Shown here: positions 52,699-61,809 of the stretch, piece by piece
How the letters are laid out: each line of letters starts with the position of its first letter
Position numbering within the stretch: the first letter of the stretch is position 1
Source of the DNA: Bacteroidales bacterium
GTDB lineage: Bacteria; Bacteroidota; Bacteroidia; Bacteroidales; Prolixibacteraceae
Direction of reading: 5' to 3'
DNA: 64,000 bases
Assembly: GCA_012719495.1 (NCBI GenBank)
Contig: JAAYAG010000100.1
Location: 1 to 64,000 of the forward strand
Notes under the pieces: generated by a model
What the model saw: the letters and a program-made list of their open reading frames with translations, nothing else
Databases searched by the model: none
What the model was told of the DNA's origin: nothing
Position numbers and translations under genes: made by a program

Positions 52699-53298
52699 AT
52701 GGCTATAAAATATCAATTCAATAAGACCTCGTTACAGCAACTTGAGAAGCAGTTGAAGGTAAGGGAACGTGCTTTGCCAACCATCAAGAACAAAGAGAGT
52801 GCGTTGCGTATCGAGGTGAAAAAAGCGAAGATTGAGGTAGAACGCCTCGACCAGCTTCTAGAAGATAAAATTGTTCACTATGATAAAATGATCGCGTTGT
52901 GGAGTGAATTCAACAGTAGGTTGGTCAGTGTCGACGATGTTAGCCTATCCGTTAGGAAAATTGCCGGGGTAAAGATCCCGGTACTTAATAAAATTGAATT
53001 TTCTATTGCGCCTTACAGTCTTTTCAATGCCCCGCATTGGTTTCCCGAAGGTATCGAGTTGGTGAAGAGCCTTGCCCAAGTTGGCATTGAACGTGAATTG
53101 GTCGATCAAAAGTTGAATTTGCTGGAACATGCCCGCAAAAAAACGACCCAGAAAGTTAACCTGTTCGAGAAAGTTCAAATTCCTGGTTATCAGGATGCCA
53201 TATTAAAGATTAAACGATTTATGGAAGATGAAGAAAACCTTTCAAAATCGGCCCAAAAAATTGTAAAAACCCGTCAGGAGGAGGAGGTTGAGCCATGA
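52699..53298 (+). CDS. atpD: V-type ATPase subunit D (central shaft)
   Basis: A 199-residue coiled-coil protein forming the rotor shaft through the A3B3 head. It begins AIKYQFNKTSLQQLEKQLKVRERALP and has the long antiparallel helices at both ends (about 8-60 and 130-190). The family's usual partner, subunit F, has no gene in the operon. It is 51 bases after subunit B and overlaps subunit I by 4 bases. Confidence 0.9.
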   Translation: MAIKYQFNKTSLQQLEKQLKVRERALPTIKNKESALRIEVKKAKIEVERLDQLLEDKIVHYDKMIALWSEFNSRLVSVDDVSLSVRKIAGVKIPVLNKIEFSIAPYSLFNAPHWFPEGIELVKSLAQVGIERELVDQKLNLLEHARKKTTQKVNLFEKVQIPGYQDAILKIKRFMEDEENLSKSAQKIVKTRQEEEVEP

Positions 53299-55109
53299 TA
53301 ACCCAAATGGAAAAATATGCTTTTCTGGTTTACCATAGCGAATACGATTCATTTTTGCATGGTATACAGGAGCTTGGTGTAATTCATGTTATTGAAAAGC
53401 AGAGCGGAATTTTAGAGGACGAAACAGTTCGTCGAATGCATACCAAGCTGTCAGAATTACAAGCTGCAGCGAAATTCTTGTCCAATAAACTACCTGAAAA
53501 AGCTGTTCTTAAGCCATTCGTAACTGATGAGTATGCATACGAGAGCATTGAAAATTTACAAGAATTGCAGAAAACTCAAGATAATTTGGAGTTGCGTTTG
53601 TCTACGGTTGTAAAAGATATTTCTCAACTTACCCCTTGGGGCGAATTTTCGTGGGATATTATTAGTAAGCTCAGACAGCAGGGTTGGCAACTGACATTTT
53701 ATTCGTGTCCAACTCGTAAAATTGATTTAACTTGGAATGAAAAATTCTTTTTTGAGATAATCAGTCAGGATTCTTCCACCACGAATTTTATTACCATTAC
53801 AAAAGCAGGAGAATTGATTGACCTTGATCTAGAAAGTGTTCATTTACCAGAAAAAAGCTTGTCTTCACTCTTGGCAGAAGAAGTAAGCATTAAAGAACAA
53901 CTACGACAAATAGCCGATACCTATAGTAATCTTGCCATTGATTCAATTAATACGCTCAAACAGGTGCAAACCAGTGCATTGGCTGATCTTGATTTCCGAA
54001 AAGTGGTTCTTAACACACAAAAACAAGCCGACAATCGTTTAATGCTTCTCGAAGGCTGGGCGCCAGTTGAAAACCATGAAGAAATAAGTAATTTTCTAAA
54101 TGAAAAGGGTGTTGTATGGTTTTCACATAAGGCAGAAAAAGAAGACCCGGCGCCAATCAAGTTAACGAATAATAAATTTGCCAAACTTTTCCATCCTATT
54201 ACCGAACTTTATGAGATGCCAGCTTATGGGGAATTAGACCTCACTCCGTTTTTTGCCCCATTTTTTGTAATGTTTTTTGGCCTATGCCTTGGTGATGCCG
54301 GTTATGGGGTGTTGCTACTCTTGATTGGTTTAATTGCCCGCAGGAAAGTAAAAGATGATATGAAGCCCATTATGACCTTAGTTTCTATTTTGGGTGGGGG
54401 AACAATTTTCTTTGGGTTTCTGAGTGGAACGTTATTTGGCATAGAGTTGCTTAAGGTTGAATGGCCTTGGATTCAGCGTTTTAAGTCAATTATGCTCGAT
54501 TCCAATGATTTGTTCAGTTTCTCGCTGATTATTGGTGGAGTGCAAATAATATTTGGAATGACAATTAAAGCCATAGGTCAAACCATTCGTTTTGGATTTA
54601 AAAATGCTTTATCTACATGGGGGTGGTTGATGGCTATTATCGGTTGTGGCGGTGTATATGGAATGCAAAAGTTAGGAGTTCTTTCTCAGCAAACTGCCAC
54701 AGTAGGCTATTATATAACTGGGGGCTTAGCTTTTCTTGGAATTTTCATACTCAACGACATAAAGCGCAACATATTAATAAATATTGGAGCAGGCTTATGG
54801 GATACCTACAATATGCTTACTGGGCTATTAGGTGATGTTTTATCATACGTACGTCTTTTTGCATTGGGAATCTCTGGTGCAGTTTTGGGTTTGGTATTTA
54901 ACGATTTAGCAATGAAAATGAGCCCCGATATTCCTGTGGTCGGATTTTTAGTTTCTGCAATTATATTGTTATTTGGTCACGGGATGAACATTTTTATGGC
55001 AGGCCTTGGATCCTTTGTGCATCCACTCCGTTTAACGTTTGTAGAATTTTACAAGAATGCTGGATTTGAAGGAGGAGGAAAGAAATATAACCCTTTCAGA
55101 AAGGGGTAA
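53295..55109 (+). CDS. atpI: V-type ATPase membrane subunit I (a)
   Basis: A 604-residue stator subunit. Residues 1-310 form the coiled, hydrophilic arm and residues about 315-600 hold seven or eight membrane helices. The essential arginine sits in the SYVRLFALGISGAVLG helix, and the FGLCLGDAGYGVLLLLIG and HGMNIFMAGLGSFVHPLRLTFVEFYKNAGFEGGG segments are typical. It forms the ion half-channels against the K ring. The start overlaps the D stop by 4 bases (ATGA). Confidence 0.94.
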   Translation: MITQMEKYAFLVYHSEYDSFLHGIQELGVIHVIEKQSGILEDETVRRMHTKLSELQAAAKFLSNKLPEKAVLKPFVTDEYAYESIENLQELQKTQDNLELRLSTVVKDISQLTPWGEFSWDIISKLRQQGWQLTFYSCPTRKIDLTWNEKFFFEIISQDSSTTNFITITKAGELIDLDLESVHLPEKSLSSLLAEEVSIKEQLRQIADTYSNLAIDSINTLKQVQTSALADLDFRKVVLNTQKQADNRLMLLEGWAPVENHEEISNFLNEKGVVWFSHKAEKEDPAPIKLTNNKFAKLFHPITELYEMPAYGELDLTPFFAPFFVMFFGLCLGDAGYGVLLLLIGLIARRKVKDDMKPIMTLVSILGGGTIFFGFLSGTLFGIELLKVEWPWIQRFKSIMLDSNDLFSFSLIIGGVQIIFGMTIKAIGQTIRFGFKNALSTWGWLMAIIGCGGVYGMQKLGVLSQQTATVGYYITGGLAFLGIFILNDIKRNILINIGAGLWDTYNMLTGLLGDVLSYVRLFALGISGAVLGLVFNDLAMKMSPDIPVVGFLVSAIILLFGHGMNIFMAGLGSFVHPLRLTFVEFYKNAGFEGGGKKYNPFRKG

Positions 55110-55148
55110 TAGAGGAATGTAAATTAGTAAAAAATAAATAATAATTAA

Positions 55149-55610
<462 letters not shown>

Positions 55611-55627
55611 TGAAAGTTTTTTTGATA

Positions 55628-55670
55628 AACAACCCGGGAAATGTCGATAACTTCATTTTCCCGGGTTGTT
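55628..55670 (+). terminator. Hairpin ending the V-ATPase operon
   Basis: A 14-base-pair perfect stem AACAACCCGGGAAA/TTTCCCGGGTTGTT (55628-55641 with 55657-55670). The T run after it is short and interrupted, so termination may be partial, or the hairpin may protect the transcript end. Confidence 0.7.
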
Positions 55671-55699
55671 TGTTTCCATTTAATCTTATCGTACTTTTG
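55669..55699 (+). promoter_or_regulatory. Promoter of the SRPBCC gene (Bacteroidetes -33/-7)
   Basis: TTTG at 55669-55672 and TACTTTTG at 55692-55699 are 19 bases apart, an excellent match to the consensus. The -33 element lies on the end of the V-ATPase terminator stem. The -7 box ends 28 bases before the ATG. Confidence 0.75.
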
Positions 55700-55727
55700 C
55701 ATCTTTCATCACTTATTTATTGATTTT

Positions 55728-56102
55728 ATGAAGAACCTGAAAAAATATTACAAGCTGGGAGCTTCGCCTGCCGATATCTATAATGCTCTTACCAATCAGA
55801 TTATGATTGAGATATGGACCGGAGATAAAGCTGATTTTAAAGCAGAACCGGGCTACGAATTTTCTTTGTGGGACGGGGCAATTACTGGCCGAAATGTGGC
55901 CTTCGAAATGGATCGGAGAATTAAACAGATATGGTTCTTTGATGAGATAGAGTCGGAAGTGATTATAACCCTTCATCCAGATAAAAAAGGGACAAGCGTT
56001 GAACTTGTTCATAATAACATTCCCGACGAAGCCTTTGAAAACATCTCGGAAGGGTGGGACCTTGATTATTTTAGTTCGTTGGCCGAACTTTTTAACGATT
56101 AA
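55728..56102 (+). CDS. SRPBCC/AHSA1-like (START-fold) protein
   Basis: A 124-residue soluble protein with the short AHSA1-type helix-grip fold: KKYYKLGASPADIYNALTNQIMIEIWTG at the start, LWDGAITGRNVAFE in the middle, and GWDLDYFSSLAELF near the end, where the family usually has a W...L.. L helix. It lacks a signal peptide. The family binds hydrophobic ligands or activates Hsp90, but the ligand here is unknown. I chose the ATG at 55728, in agreement with the promoter; a start at 55641 would lie upstream of it. Its end overlaps the OB-fold gene on the other strand by 4 bases. Confidence 0.85.
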   Translation: MKNLKKYYKLGASPADIYNALTNQIMIEIWTGDKADFKAEPGYEFSLWDGAITGRNVAFEMDRRIKQIWFFDEIESEVIITLHPDKKGTSVELVHNNIPDEAFENISEGWDLDYFSSLAELFND

Positions 56103-56524
56103 TTACCGGTTAACGCGCAATTGTCGAGGACAACTTCCATAAGCATGCCAGAGCATTTGCCTTTTATGCTTACGGTTTGTCCGGTTTTTAGCTCGCTGAT
56201 AACTTGTTGTTGTGCGGTTTCAAATACACAACGAACACCGCCCATGGGGTTTTCTACCATTAGCAATACTTCTAGTTGGCCATTTGCGGTTTGTTCTATT
56301 GAAAGTACTTCACCACTTACTTCTATTACTTTGCCAATATATTTTTCATTGGCAGCATTTTCATCGGTTTCGAACGATGAAAATAAGTCGTTAGCTCCAA
56401 TCTCATAAGCTGCTTGTTCTTTTGCTACCGAATCTTCCGGGCTACGGAATACATAACTCATTGCTAACAAACCTACTGTAATGATTAATGCCATTGGCAC
56501 GATGAATCTTCTTATTTTTTTCAT
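56099..56524 (-). CDS. Membrane-anchored OB-fold protein (tRNA_anti-like)
   Basis: A 141-residue protein with an N-terminal membrane anchor (residues about 8-26) and an OB-fold domain of the tRNA_anti-like type (about 55-138). Strands NEKYIGKVIEVSGEVLSIEQ, LEVLLMVENPMGGVRCVFE and TGQTVSIKGKCSGMLMEVVLDNCAL are typical. These are found in Bacteroidota beside YceI and DUF5777 genes and are exported, so RNA binding is unlikely. It is the last gene of the minus-strand envelope cluster, 24 bases after YceI. Confidence 0.85.
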   Translation of the reverse strand: MKKIRRFIVPMALIITVGLLAMSYVFRSPEDSVAKEQAAYEIGANDLFSSFETDENAANEKYIGKVIEVSGEVLSIEQTANGQLEVLLMVENPMGGVRCVFETAQQQVISELKTGQTVSIKGKCSGMLMEVVLDNCALTGN

Positions 56525-56548
56525 TGGGTATGATTTATCTGCTGTTGT

Positions 56549-57106
56549 CTATTTTGAGTAAGGTACATATTCAACATCTACTTTTATATCGACAATTTTT
56601 GCTACACGGTCTTCAACCATTTTAGGAACTTTTATCGCGTAATCATCAATGTTTACTGTGAACGCCGAGTTGGCTGTAATTTTGCCGTTCTTCACTACAA
56701 TATTGCCTTCTTGCTTTATGTTCTTGCTTACACCATGTATTGTTAAATCGCCTTTTACCTGAGCTTTGTATGTGCCGTCTTTTTTCAGGTCGATCGATTG
56801 CATGTTTTCAACAAACCCCTTGAATTGTGCTTTGGGATATTTGTCTGATTCCATGTATGTTTCGTTGAAATGTTCTTCGGCAGTGGCTAAGGTGAATTTG
56901 AATGATTTAACCAACATCTGAAATGCTATCTCGCCGGTTTCTATATTCAAGAAGCTGGTAACCTGATTGTTGTTGCCATCAATATCGATAGCTTCGGTAT
57001 GCGACATGAAATAGGCGTGTCCGGTTTTTGTGTAAAGCAGGTTTTGAGCTTGAATTATTTGTGTGCTGAAAACCAATAATATTAGTGGTAGAATCCAATT
57101 TTTCAT
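56549..57106 (-). CDS. YceI family protein
   Basis: A 185-residue periplasmic protein with a signal peptide (1-20 from the ATG at 57106). The mature part is a lipocalin-like barrel: GHAYFMSHTEAIDIDGNNNQ, FTLATAEEHFNETYMESDKYPKAQFKG, and GDLTIHGVSKNIKQEG, the conserved YceI core. The family binds isoprenoid or similar lipids. It lies 10 bases after the DUF5777 gene. The N-terminal extension from a start at 57157 would overlap that gene and is not supported. Confidence 0.92.
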   Translation of the reverse strand: MKNWILPLILLVFSTQIIQAQNLLYTKTGHAYFMSHTEAIDIDGNNNQVTSFLNIETGEIAFQMLVKSFKFTLATAEEHFNETYMESDKYPKAQFKGFVENMQSIDLKKDGTYKAQVKGDLTIHGVSKNIKQEGNIVVKNGKITANSAFTVNIDDYAIKVPKMVEDRVAKIVDIKVDVEYVPYSK

Positions 57107-57116
57107 ACTTTCAATT

Positions 57117-57986
57117 TTAAAATACGGTTGAAATATTAAAGCCCAAACGAATGTCACCTTTGGCCCAACTGTTTACAGTTCTCCCTATTACGCTATTTTC
57201 AGCAATGGCGTGTGAGTTGCTGACCACAACTTGAAAAACATGGTGGCTAACCTGATACGACAAAGCTAACGAAAGAGGGTTGTAGTAGGCTGTAGAGCTG
57301 TTTTTTGGTTGGTTCACCCAGAAATATTCGAGCGCAACATCGAAAACTGATGATATTTTATACCGACCGCTAAGCCCGAGTGCTGCCAAATCGTTTGCAT
57401 CATCCTGCTTATCAACTAAATTGCGGTGGAGGTATGTTGGCGAAACCAATATTGATAAATTATTGAACTTTCGGGCAATCAGCAACTGTCCGGTATATTC
57501 CAGTCGGCTGTTGAAATCATCGTTTCTCTCTTTATTTGAAAATTTTTGTGTTGTTGCCGATATTCCACCCCAAAAAGAAAGAGTCACTGGTATAGTTTTT
57601 TTTCCGCTCGATTGGCGTAACAGCTTTGCTTTTATGTTAGCGGTGACCAATTTATTGTCGGTAGCGCGTCCTAATCCTATCATTATTCGGTTCGAGAGAC
57701 CATAATCAATTGTAAAATAAGAGTTTGATTCGTCGAATCCGTAAAGTTCGTTTTTACCTTCTTTAAGCGAACCAAAGCGGTGTGCTATTCTGAAATCAAG
57801 TCCATTGCGTTGCAGTTGTTCGCTCGATTGTCCGTTAACAACCCGGTTGCCAAGAAATGTAGCTAGGGTATAATCGGTTGTTTCGCTTGTTTCTTCGTCG
57901 AGCAAGGCGCTGATATCTTGAGCTGAACATGGTTTTATTATGCCTACCGATGCTATGATAAGAGCTGATATAATTACTTTTTTCAT
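57117..57986 (-). CDS. DUF5777 beta-barrel protein
   Basis: A 289-residue outer-membrane barrel with a signal peptide (1-22). It matches DUF5777: ATFLGNRVVNGQSSEQLQRNGLDFRIAHRFGSL, an FGFDESN-like YGFDESNSYFTIDYGLSNRIMIGLGR block, and the C-terminal KGDIRLGFNISTVF strand. In Bacteroidota these genes are often near YceI and OB-fold genes, as here. A transport or sensor role is not known. It is second in the cluster, 7 bases after the LamG lipoprotein gene. Confidence 0.9.
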   Translation of the reverse strand: MKKVIISALIIASVGIIKPCSAQDISALLDEETSETTDYTLATFLGNRVVNGQSSEQLQRNGLDFRIAHRFGSLKEGKNELYGFDESNSYFTIDYGLSNRIMIGLGRATDNKLVTANIKAKLLRQSSGKKTIPVTLSFWGGISATTQKFSNKERNDDFNSRLEYTGQLLIARKFNNLSILVSPTYLHRNLVDKQDDANDLAALGLSGRYKISSVFDVALEYFWVNQPKNSSTAYYNPLSLALSYQVSHHVFQVVVSNSHAIAENSVIGRTVNSWAKGDIRLGFNISTVF

Positions 57987-57993
57987 TTGCTAA

Positions 57994-58758
57994 TTAGTGC
58001 TGAGTGTCGTTATTGATTAAGGCTAATAGTTCTGATTTTGAAAGTGGGCGGTTATATACCCTTATGTTGTCGATACTTCCCGTGAAATAGGTTTCGGATG
58101 CAGTGTTTTGCCCTCCCGAACGACCAATATACAACATGTCGGCAACAGGAAGTAATACGCCAATCGATTCATTTTCAGTGTCTATTTCAATTACCTCGTT
58201 ATTTTTCATTACCCCTTTGTAAACAACCTTAAATTTTCCCGATCCGCTTTCGGCATATAAATAGTTCCAGCCGTTGAAAGAATTGATCCAGTCATCCATG
58301 GTTGTTTTTTCATTATTATGGATTGTATTTAGGAGTGTTGATCCGGTTGATCCGTCAATTTGCATTGAAAAACTGTTTACACCGTAGTCGAATAGGGTGA
58401 ATTTATCGTTTTTGGTTAATGCTTGTTCAGTTTTGAACCAAAGGAAAATAGATAAAGTATCGTTGTAGCCGATATTTGAAACGGCGATACATTGTGGGTA
58501 ACCGCTGAGTTTGATTGCACTGCTGTCTTTCCCGTCGACACCTTTAACATACTCCGCATCTCCCTGAAGGGCAACAGCGCTCTTATTTTCACTTTTGTCG
58601 CTTATGTTTTTATCAAAGGTAATGTGAGCGAGAAGTCCGTTGTTATTTACAACAACAGGTCCTTTGGCGTCGTAATATTTCTCCTCGGCATTTTCGTATT
58701 CACAACCAGTTAATACGTAAAGAATTAATACCACGGTACAAATGTGTTTTTTTATCAT
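57994..58758 (-). CDS. LamG/concanavalin A-like lipoprotein
   Basis: A 254-residue lipoprotein (lipobox LTGC at residues 16-19). Residues about 42-250 form a laminin G-like jellyroll: GLLAHITFDKNISDKSENKSAV, SIFLWFKTEQAL, the AVKVSG-like strand and the MLYIGRSGGQ..., SIDNIRVYNRPLSKSELLALI ending that is highly characteristic of LamG-like domains. It probably binds a glycan at the outer membrane. It is the first gene of the LamG/DUF5777/YceI/OB-fold cluster. Confidence 0.9.
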   Translation of the reverse strand: MIKKHICTVVLILYVLTGCEYENAEEKYYDAKGPVVVNNNGLLAHITFDKNISDKSENKSAVALQGDAEYVKGVDGKDSSAIKLSGYPQCIAVSNIGYNDTLSIFLWFKTEQALTKNDKFTLFDYGVNSFSMQIDGSTGSTLLNTIHNNEKTTMDDWINSFNGWNYLYAESGSGKFKVVYKGVMKNNEVIEIDTENESIGVLLPVADMLYIGRSGGQNTASETYFTGSIDNIRVYNRPLSKSELLALINNDTQH

Positions 58759-59089
58759 GGTTAGGTTTTGTTAATTTCGGCTTCGAAGATGAGTATTTTT
58801 TGTTAGATAGAAATTCAATTTTGAATTATTTTATATCATTTTAAGATATTTTTACAGAAAAATTGTTCTTTGATTCTGGATTACATCTCTTTTCGCTTAA
58901 TAAAGATCTGTATTAATTGTAGTTATGTTTTTTGAGATTTGTAATCATGTCATCATTGAGTTATGGAGCTCGACTAGAGTTTTGTTACATTATCCCCTCT
59001 TTTTTCAATATATTATTCTTCTGCGCGGGGTTTTTATTGTTCTCAAATGATGATGGTATTCATCTAATAATTAATTAGAGTATGCTTGA
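58759..59089. other. AT-rich intergenic stretch without a recognised feature
   Basis: About 330 bases between the LamG lipoprotein start and the macro-domain stop, both on minus. I see no RNA gene, hairpin terminator or open frame worth reporting. The promoter of the LamG cluster should lie in the first 100 bases. Confidence 0.45.
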
Positions 59090-59605
59090 TTAGCGTTGAT
59101 TTGAAGTTAGCAATTGATTGTAGATGGTTAAGTTTTCTTCATCGAAAACGCAAAATATTATTTTCTTGAAATAAGTATTTTTTGTTAGTATGTTTTCAAT
59201 GGTATTGATCGCAATAATTGCTGCTTCCTTTTTAGGAAACTGGTACACTCCGGTACTAATATTTGGAAACGCGATGGACTTAATTTCATATTCCATGGCG
59301 ACTTCAAGGCTCCGTGAGTAGCATGATGATAATAGGTTTGCTTCTCCACATGTCCCGCCATGCCAGACCGGACCAACCGTATGGATTACATATTTGGCCG
59401 GAAGTTTATAGCCTTTGGTAATTTTTGCGTCGCCTGTTGAACAGCCGTTCAGTGTTTTGCACTCGGTAAGCAATTCAGGGCCTGCTGCGCAATGTATTGC
59501 CCCATCAACTCCACCGCCACCAAGTAGTGTTGTGTTGGCTGCATTTACAATCGCGTCAACCTGCAAACGGGTAATGTCCCCTTTTACGATTTCAATCCTT
59601 TTCAT
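59090..59605 (-). CDS. Macro-domain O-acetyl-ADP-ribose deacetylase
   Basis: A 171-residue soluble hydrolase of the MacroD/YmdB type. The ADP-ribose-binding motifs are the start IEIVKGDITRLQVDAIVNAAN, the LLGGGGVDGAIHCAAGPEL loop, ATKGYKLPAKYVIHTVGPVW-like strand and the FPNISTGVYQFP loop. It removes O-acetyl-ADP-ribose or ADP-ribose from proteins. It follows the FemAB-like gene on the same strand at 28 bases. Confidence 0.95.
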   Translation of the reverse strand: MKRIEIVKGDITRLQVDAIVNAANTTLLGGGGVDGAIHCAAGPELLTECKTLNGCSTGDAKITKGYKLPAKYVIHTVGPVWHGGTCGEANLLSSCYSRSLEVAMEYEIKSIAFPNISTGVYQFPKKEAAIIAINTIENILTKNTYFKKIIFCVFDEENLTIYNQLLTSNQR

Positions 59606-59632
59606 TAATCGCTGTTTTTGATTTACAAATGA

Positions 59633-60757
59633 TTAGTTGATATGGTAACCCAGACTATTCATTTCGCTGGCAATGAAACAATTATATTTCTCTTTGTCGA
59701 GTGGATAATCCCAACATCCCATACTGTGGTATAAGTCTCCGCCGAAGCCAATCTTAAATTTGTAAAGCCCGTAAAGAGGATGGGTAGGGTCGGGGTTTGG
59801 TGAAACTCCGAACATATCATATTCTGTACAGCCCCGACTTTTTGATATTTTAATTGCTTCCCACTGTAAGGCATAGGGAGCCATGTAGTTGCGGTTGTCA
59901 GAGGACGATGCCCCATAAAGGTAAGAACCTCGGTTTCCGGTAATTATCAGGAACATTGCTGCCAACGGTTTATGATCGAGCTCGGCAAGCAACAAAATAA
60001 CTTCTGCCGGAGATTGCGAATTGTGGGTTTTGGCCTCGAGTACTGCTCTGAAATTATTTATATCGTTGATTCTTATCTTATTTCGTTGTGCTGTTTCTTG
60101 GTAAAGTTTGTACCAGATTTCTAAACTTTCCATCCCTATTGGCCTAACGGTAACTCCTTTGCGACATGCAAGTCCAATGTTGTATCTTGTTTTGGGCTTC
60201 ATCCGCTGAAGAATAGTCTCCGTGTTGTTAGAAAGGTTAAGATATATGGTATTGGAAGGTAAAATATTAAATTGTGTTTTTTTGAAATTCCAGTGTAACG
60301 TATTGAAATTGAACCTAAATTCCTGTGTTCTTATTTCAGGGATTCCAGTCCATGGGTTGTCTGTTTCTTGTTCATATTGGTCTTTTGCCCAATACGATTC
60401 CCAGCAAAGGTCATAACGTATCATAATACAATTCTTGGGTAAGAACGAGCGTAAGCATTCCGATAATTCTTCGAGAAATAAACCTTGAAATTCTTCATCG
60501 GGTTCTAATTCAGGGCCATAGGGAATGTAGGCTACAGAGTGAATTTTGTCTATTTTGCGAATAATAAGCAGCAAATCTGAGATTATTAGCTCTGAACTGT
60601 TTGTGTTTGCATACATCCCTGATTTTTGTGCCTTAAAATTAATTGCCAATGTGTTAGCACCCAGCTTCTTCTTAACAACTGACCAGAAAGCGGTTTGTTG
60701 TACAATTGGGGTCTTGAAGAGTTCTTCTATTTCTTTACTGTAAATATTAGTTAACAT
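59633..60757 (-). CDS. FemAB-like peptidyltransferase (GNAT fold)
   Basis: A 374-residue protein of the FemX/FemAB superfamily. Residues about 35-180 form the first GNAT lobe; the conserved block SNNTETILQRMKPKTRYNIGLACRKGVTVR is typical, and the second lobe ends in YDMFGVSPNPDPTHPLYGLYKFKIGFGGDL, the signature of the family. Members attach amino acids to peptidoglycan precursors or other acceptors using aminoacyl-tRNA. I preferred the ATG at 60757: a CAAAGTTA sequence at 60782-60789, a plausible minus-strand -7 box, overlaps the start at 60784. Acceptor is unknown. Confidence 0.9.
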   Translation of the reverse strand: MLTNIYSKEIEELFKTPIVQQTAFWSVVKKKLGANTLAINFKAQKSGMYANTNSSELIISDLLLIIRKIDKIHSVAYIPYGPELEPDEEFQGLFLEELSECLRSFLPKNCIMIRYDLCWESYWAKDQYEQETDNPWTGIPEIRTQEFRFNFNTLHWNFKKTQFNILPSNTIYLNLSNNTETILQRMKPKTRYNIGLACRKGVTVRPIGMESLEIWYKLYQETAQRNKIRINDINNFRAVLEAKTHNSQSPAEVILLLAELDHKPLAAMFLIITGNRGSYLYGASSSDNRNYMAPYALQWEAIKISKSRGCTEYDMFGVSPNPDPTHPLYGLYKFKIGFGGDLYHSMGCWDYPLDKEKYNCFIASEMNSLGYHIN

Positions 60758-60781
60758 TTCTGAAAATAAATTGTTAGCCTG

Positions 60782-60789
60782 CAAAGTTA
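60782..60789 (-). promoter_or_regulatory. -7-like box upstream of the FemAB-like gene
   Basis: On the minus strand this reads TAACTTTG, fitting TAnnTTTG. It supports the start at 60757 rather than 60784. No -33 element is seen at the right spacing. Confidence 0.4.
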
Positions 60790-61006
60790 GCTAATACATT
60801 CTATTAAAAAAACTTAGCCTTTTAATTGTCGCAATTTAGTGTTTGAGAATTATGCCGATTTATTGAAGAGGAAGCACTTCTTGTTTGCTTCTTATTGTTG
60901 AAGATTATTTTGTTTAAATGATAAAAAAGTATAATTCATTCTATTTTCGTTGACCTATTTTTCAAATTATCAGTAGCCATGGTTATCTTCGTGAAAAAAA
61001 GAATCC

Positions 61007-61801
61007 ATGTTGAATAGGTTTTTTATACCATTTTTTTTAGTAGCTTCAATATTTTGGTCGTGTGAGGACAATAGCGAAATTTTTACACCCAATTATCCTA
61101 CAACAATTCAGACAGTTTCTTCTGATGAAATTGACATGATTTTTAGTGAACTATATGAAACTCCGCTTTATGAATGCACTTCGGTAGATGATTACGGGTT
61201 TTGTCATGTGACAACTTCTTCCACTGCTTGCGGTAAATTTGATTCGATTTATGTTAATTATTCGTATGAAGAATTGGAAAATATTTTTCACAATGCGCTT
61301 ATTGAATATTCAGAATTGCTGAATATAAGCGACCTGTCTGATATCACTATATCTTCGATCAAAAATTTAAAAGGAATGACGTTTGAGGCTTTCAAAAAAG
61401 CTTATCCCGATTCTGCTACAACGGGTTGGCTTATAACTTCAAATGTTCAGCGGGTCAAGAATTATCCAATTTATGGAACCGAAATTAAGGTTTTGGTATT
61501 TTTCGATCGTGTACGAGCGATAGGGGGCAGGCGTTTTTCTAATTTGAATATTCCTGACAGTGATGTGTATTCTGAAGACGACGCAAAGAAAAAGTTTATT
61601 GGTCAAGAGATAAGTTCGAGTTCAACGGTACTTAAAATCACCGATGAATCGTTCTGGTACACTAGCGAGAAAGTGATTTTTCCATACCAATCCAATAATA
61701 AAATAGAACTGCGCCTTTGTTGGAAGCTCCGTCCTGAGAAATGGACTGTATTTGTAGATACTCAGACCGGCCGAACTTTTGGGGTGATCAAACCAACCTG
61801 A
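61007..61801 (+). CDS. Lipoprotein with FTP/PepSY-like fold, function unknown
   Basis: A 264-residue lipoprotein (lipobox at FWSC, Cys19). Residues about 70-185 contain a helical N-terminal part with SELLNISDLSDITISSIK, then strands GWLITSNVQRVKNYPIYGTEIKVLVFFDRVRAIGGR, whose spacing is like the fungalysin/thermolysin propeptide (FTP) domain. The final 80 residues resemble a PepSY-type half, ending WTVFVDTQTGRTFGVI. These domains normally inhibit or chaperone M4/M36 peptidases, but no peptidase is fused or adjacent. It is convergent with the patatin gene, 8 bases apart. Confidence 0.6.
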   Translation: MLNRFFIPFFLVASIFWSCEDNSEIFTPNYPTTIQTVSSDEIDMIFSELYETPLYECTSVDDYGFCHVTTSSTACGKFDSIYVNYSYEELENIFHNALIEYSELLNISDLSDITISSIKNLKGMTFEAFKKAYPDSATTGWLITSNVQRVKNYPIYGTEIKVLVFFDRVRAIGGRRFSNLNIPDSDVYSEDDAKKKFIGQEISSSSTVLKITDESFWYTSEKVIFPYQSNNKIELRLCWKLRPEKWTVFVDTQTGRTFGVIKPT

Positions 61802-61809
61802 TTGAATAA

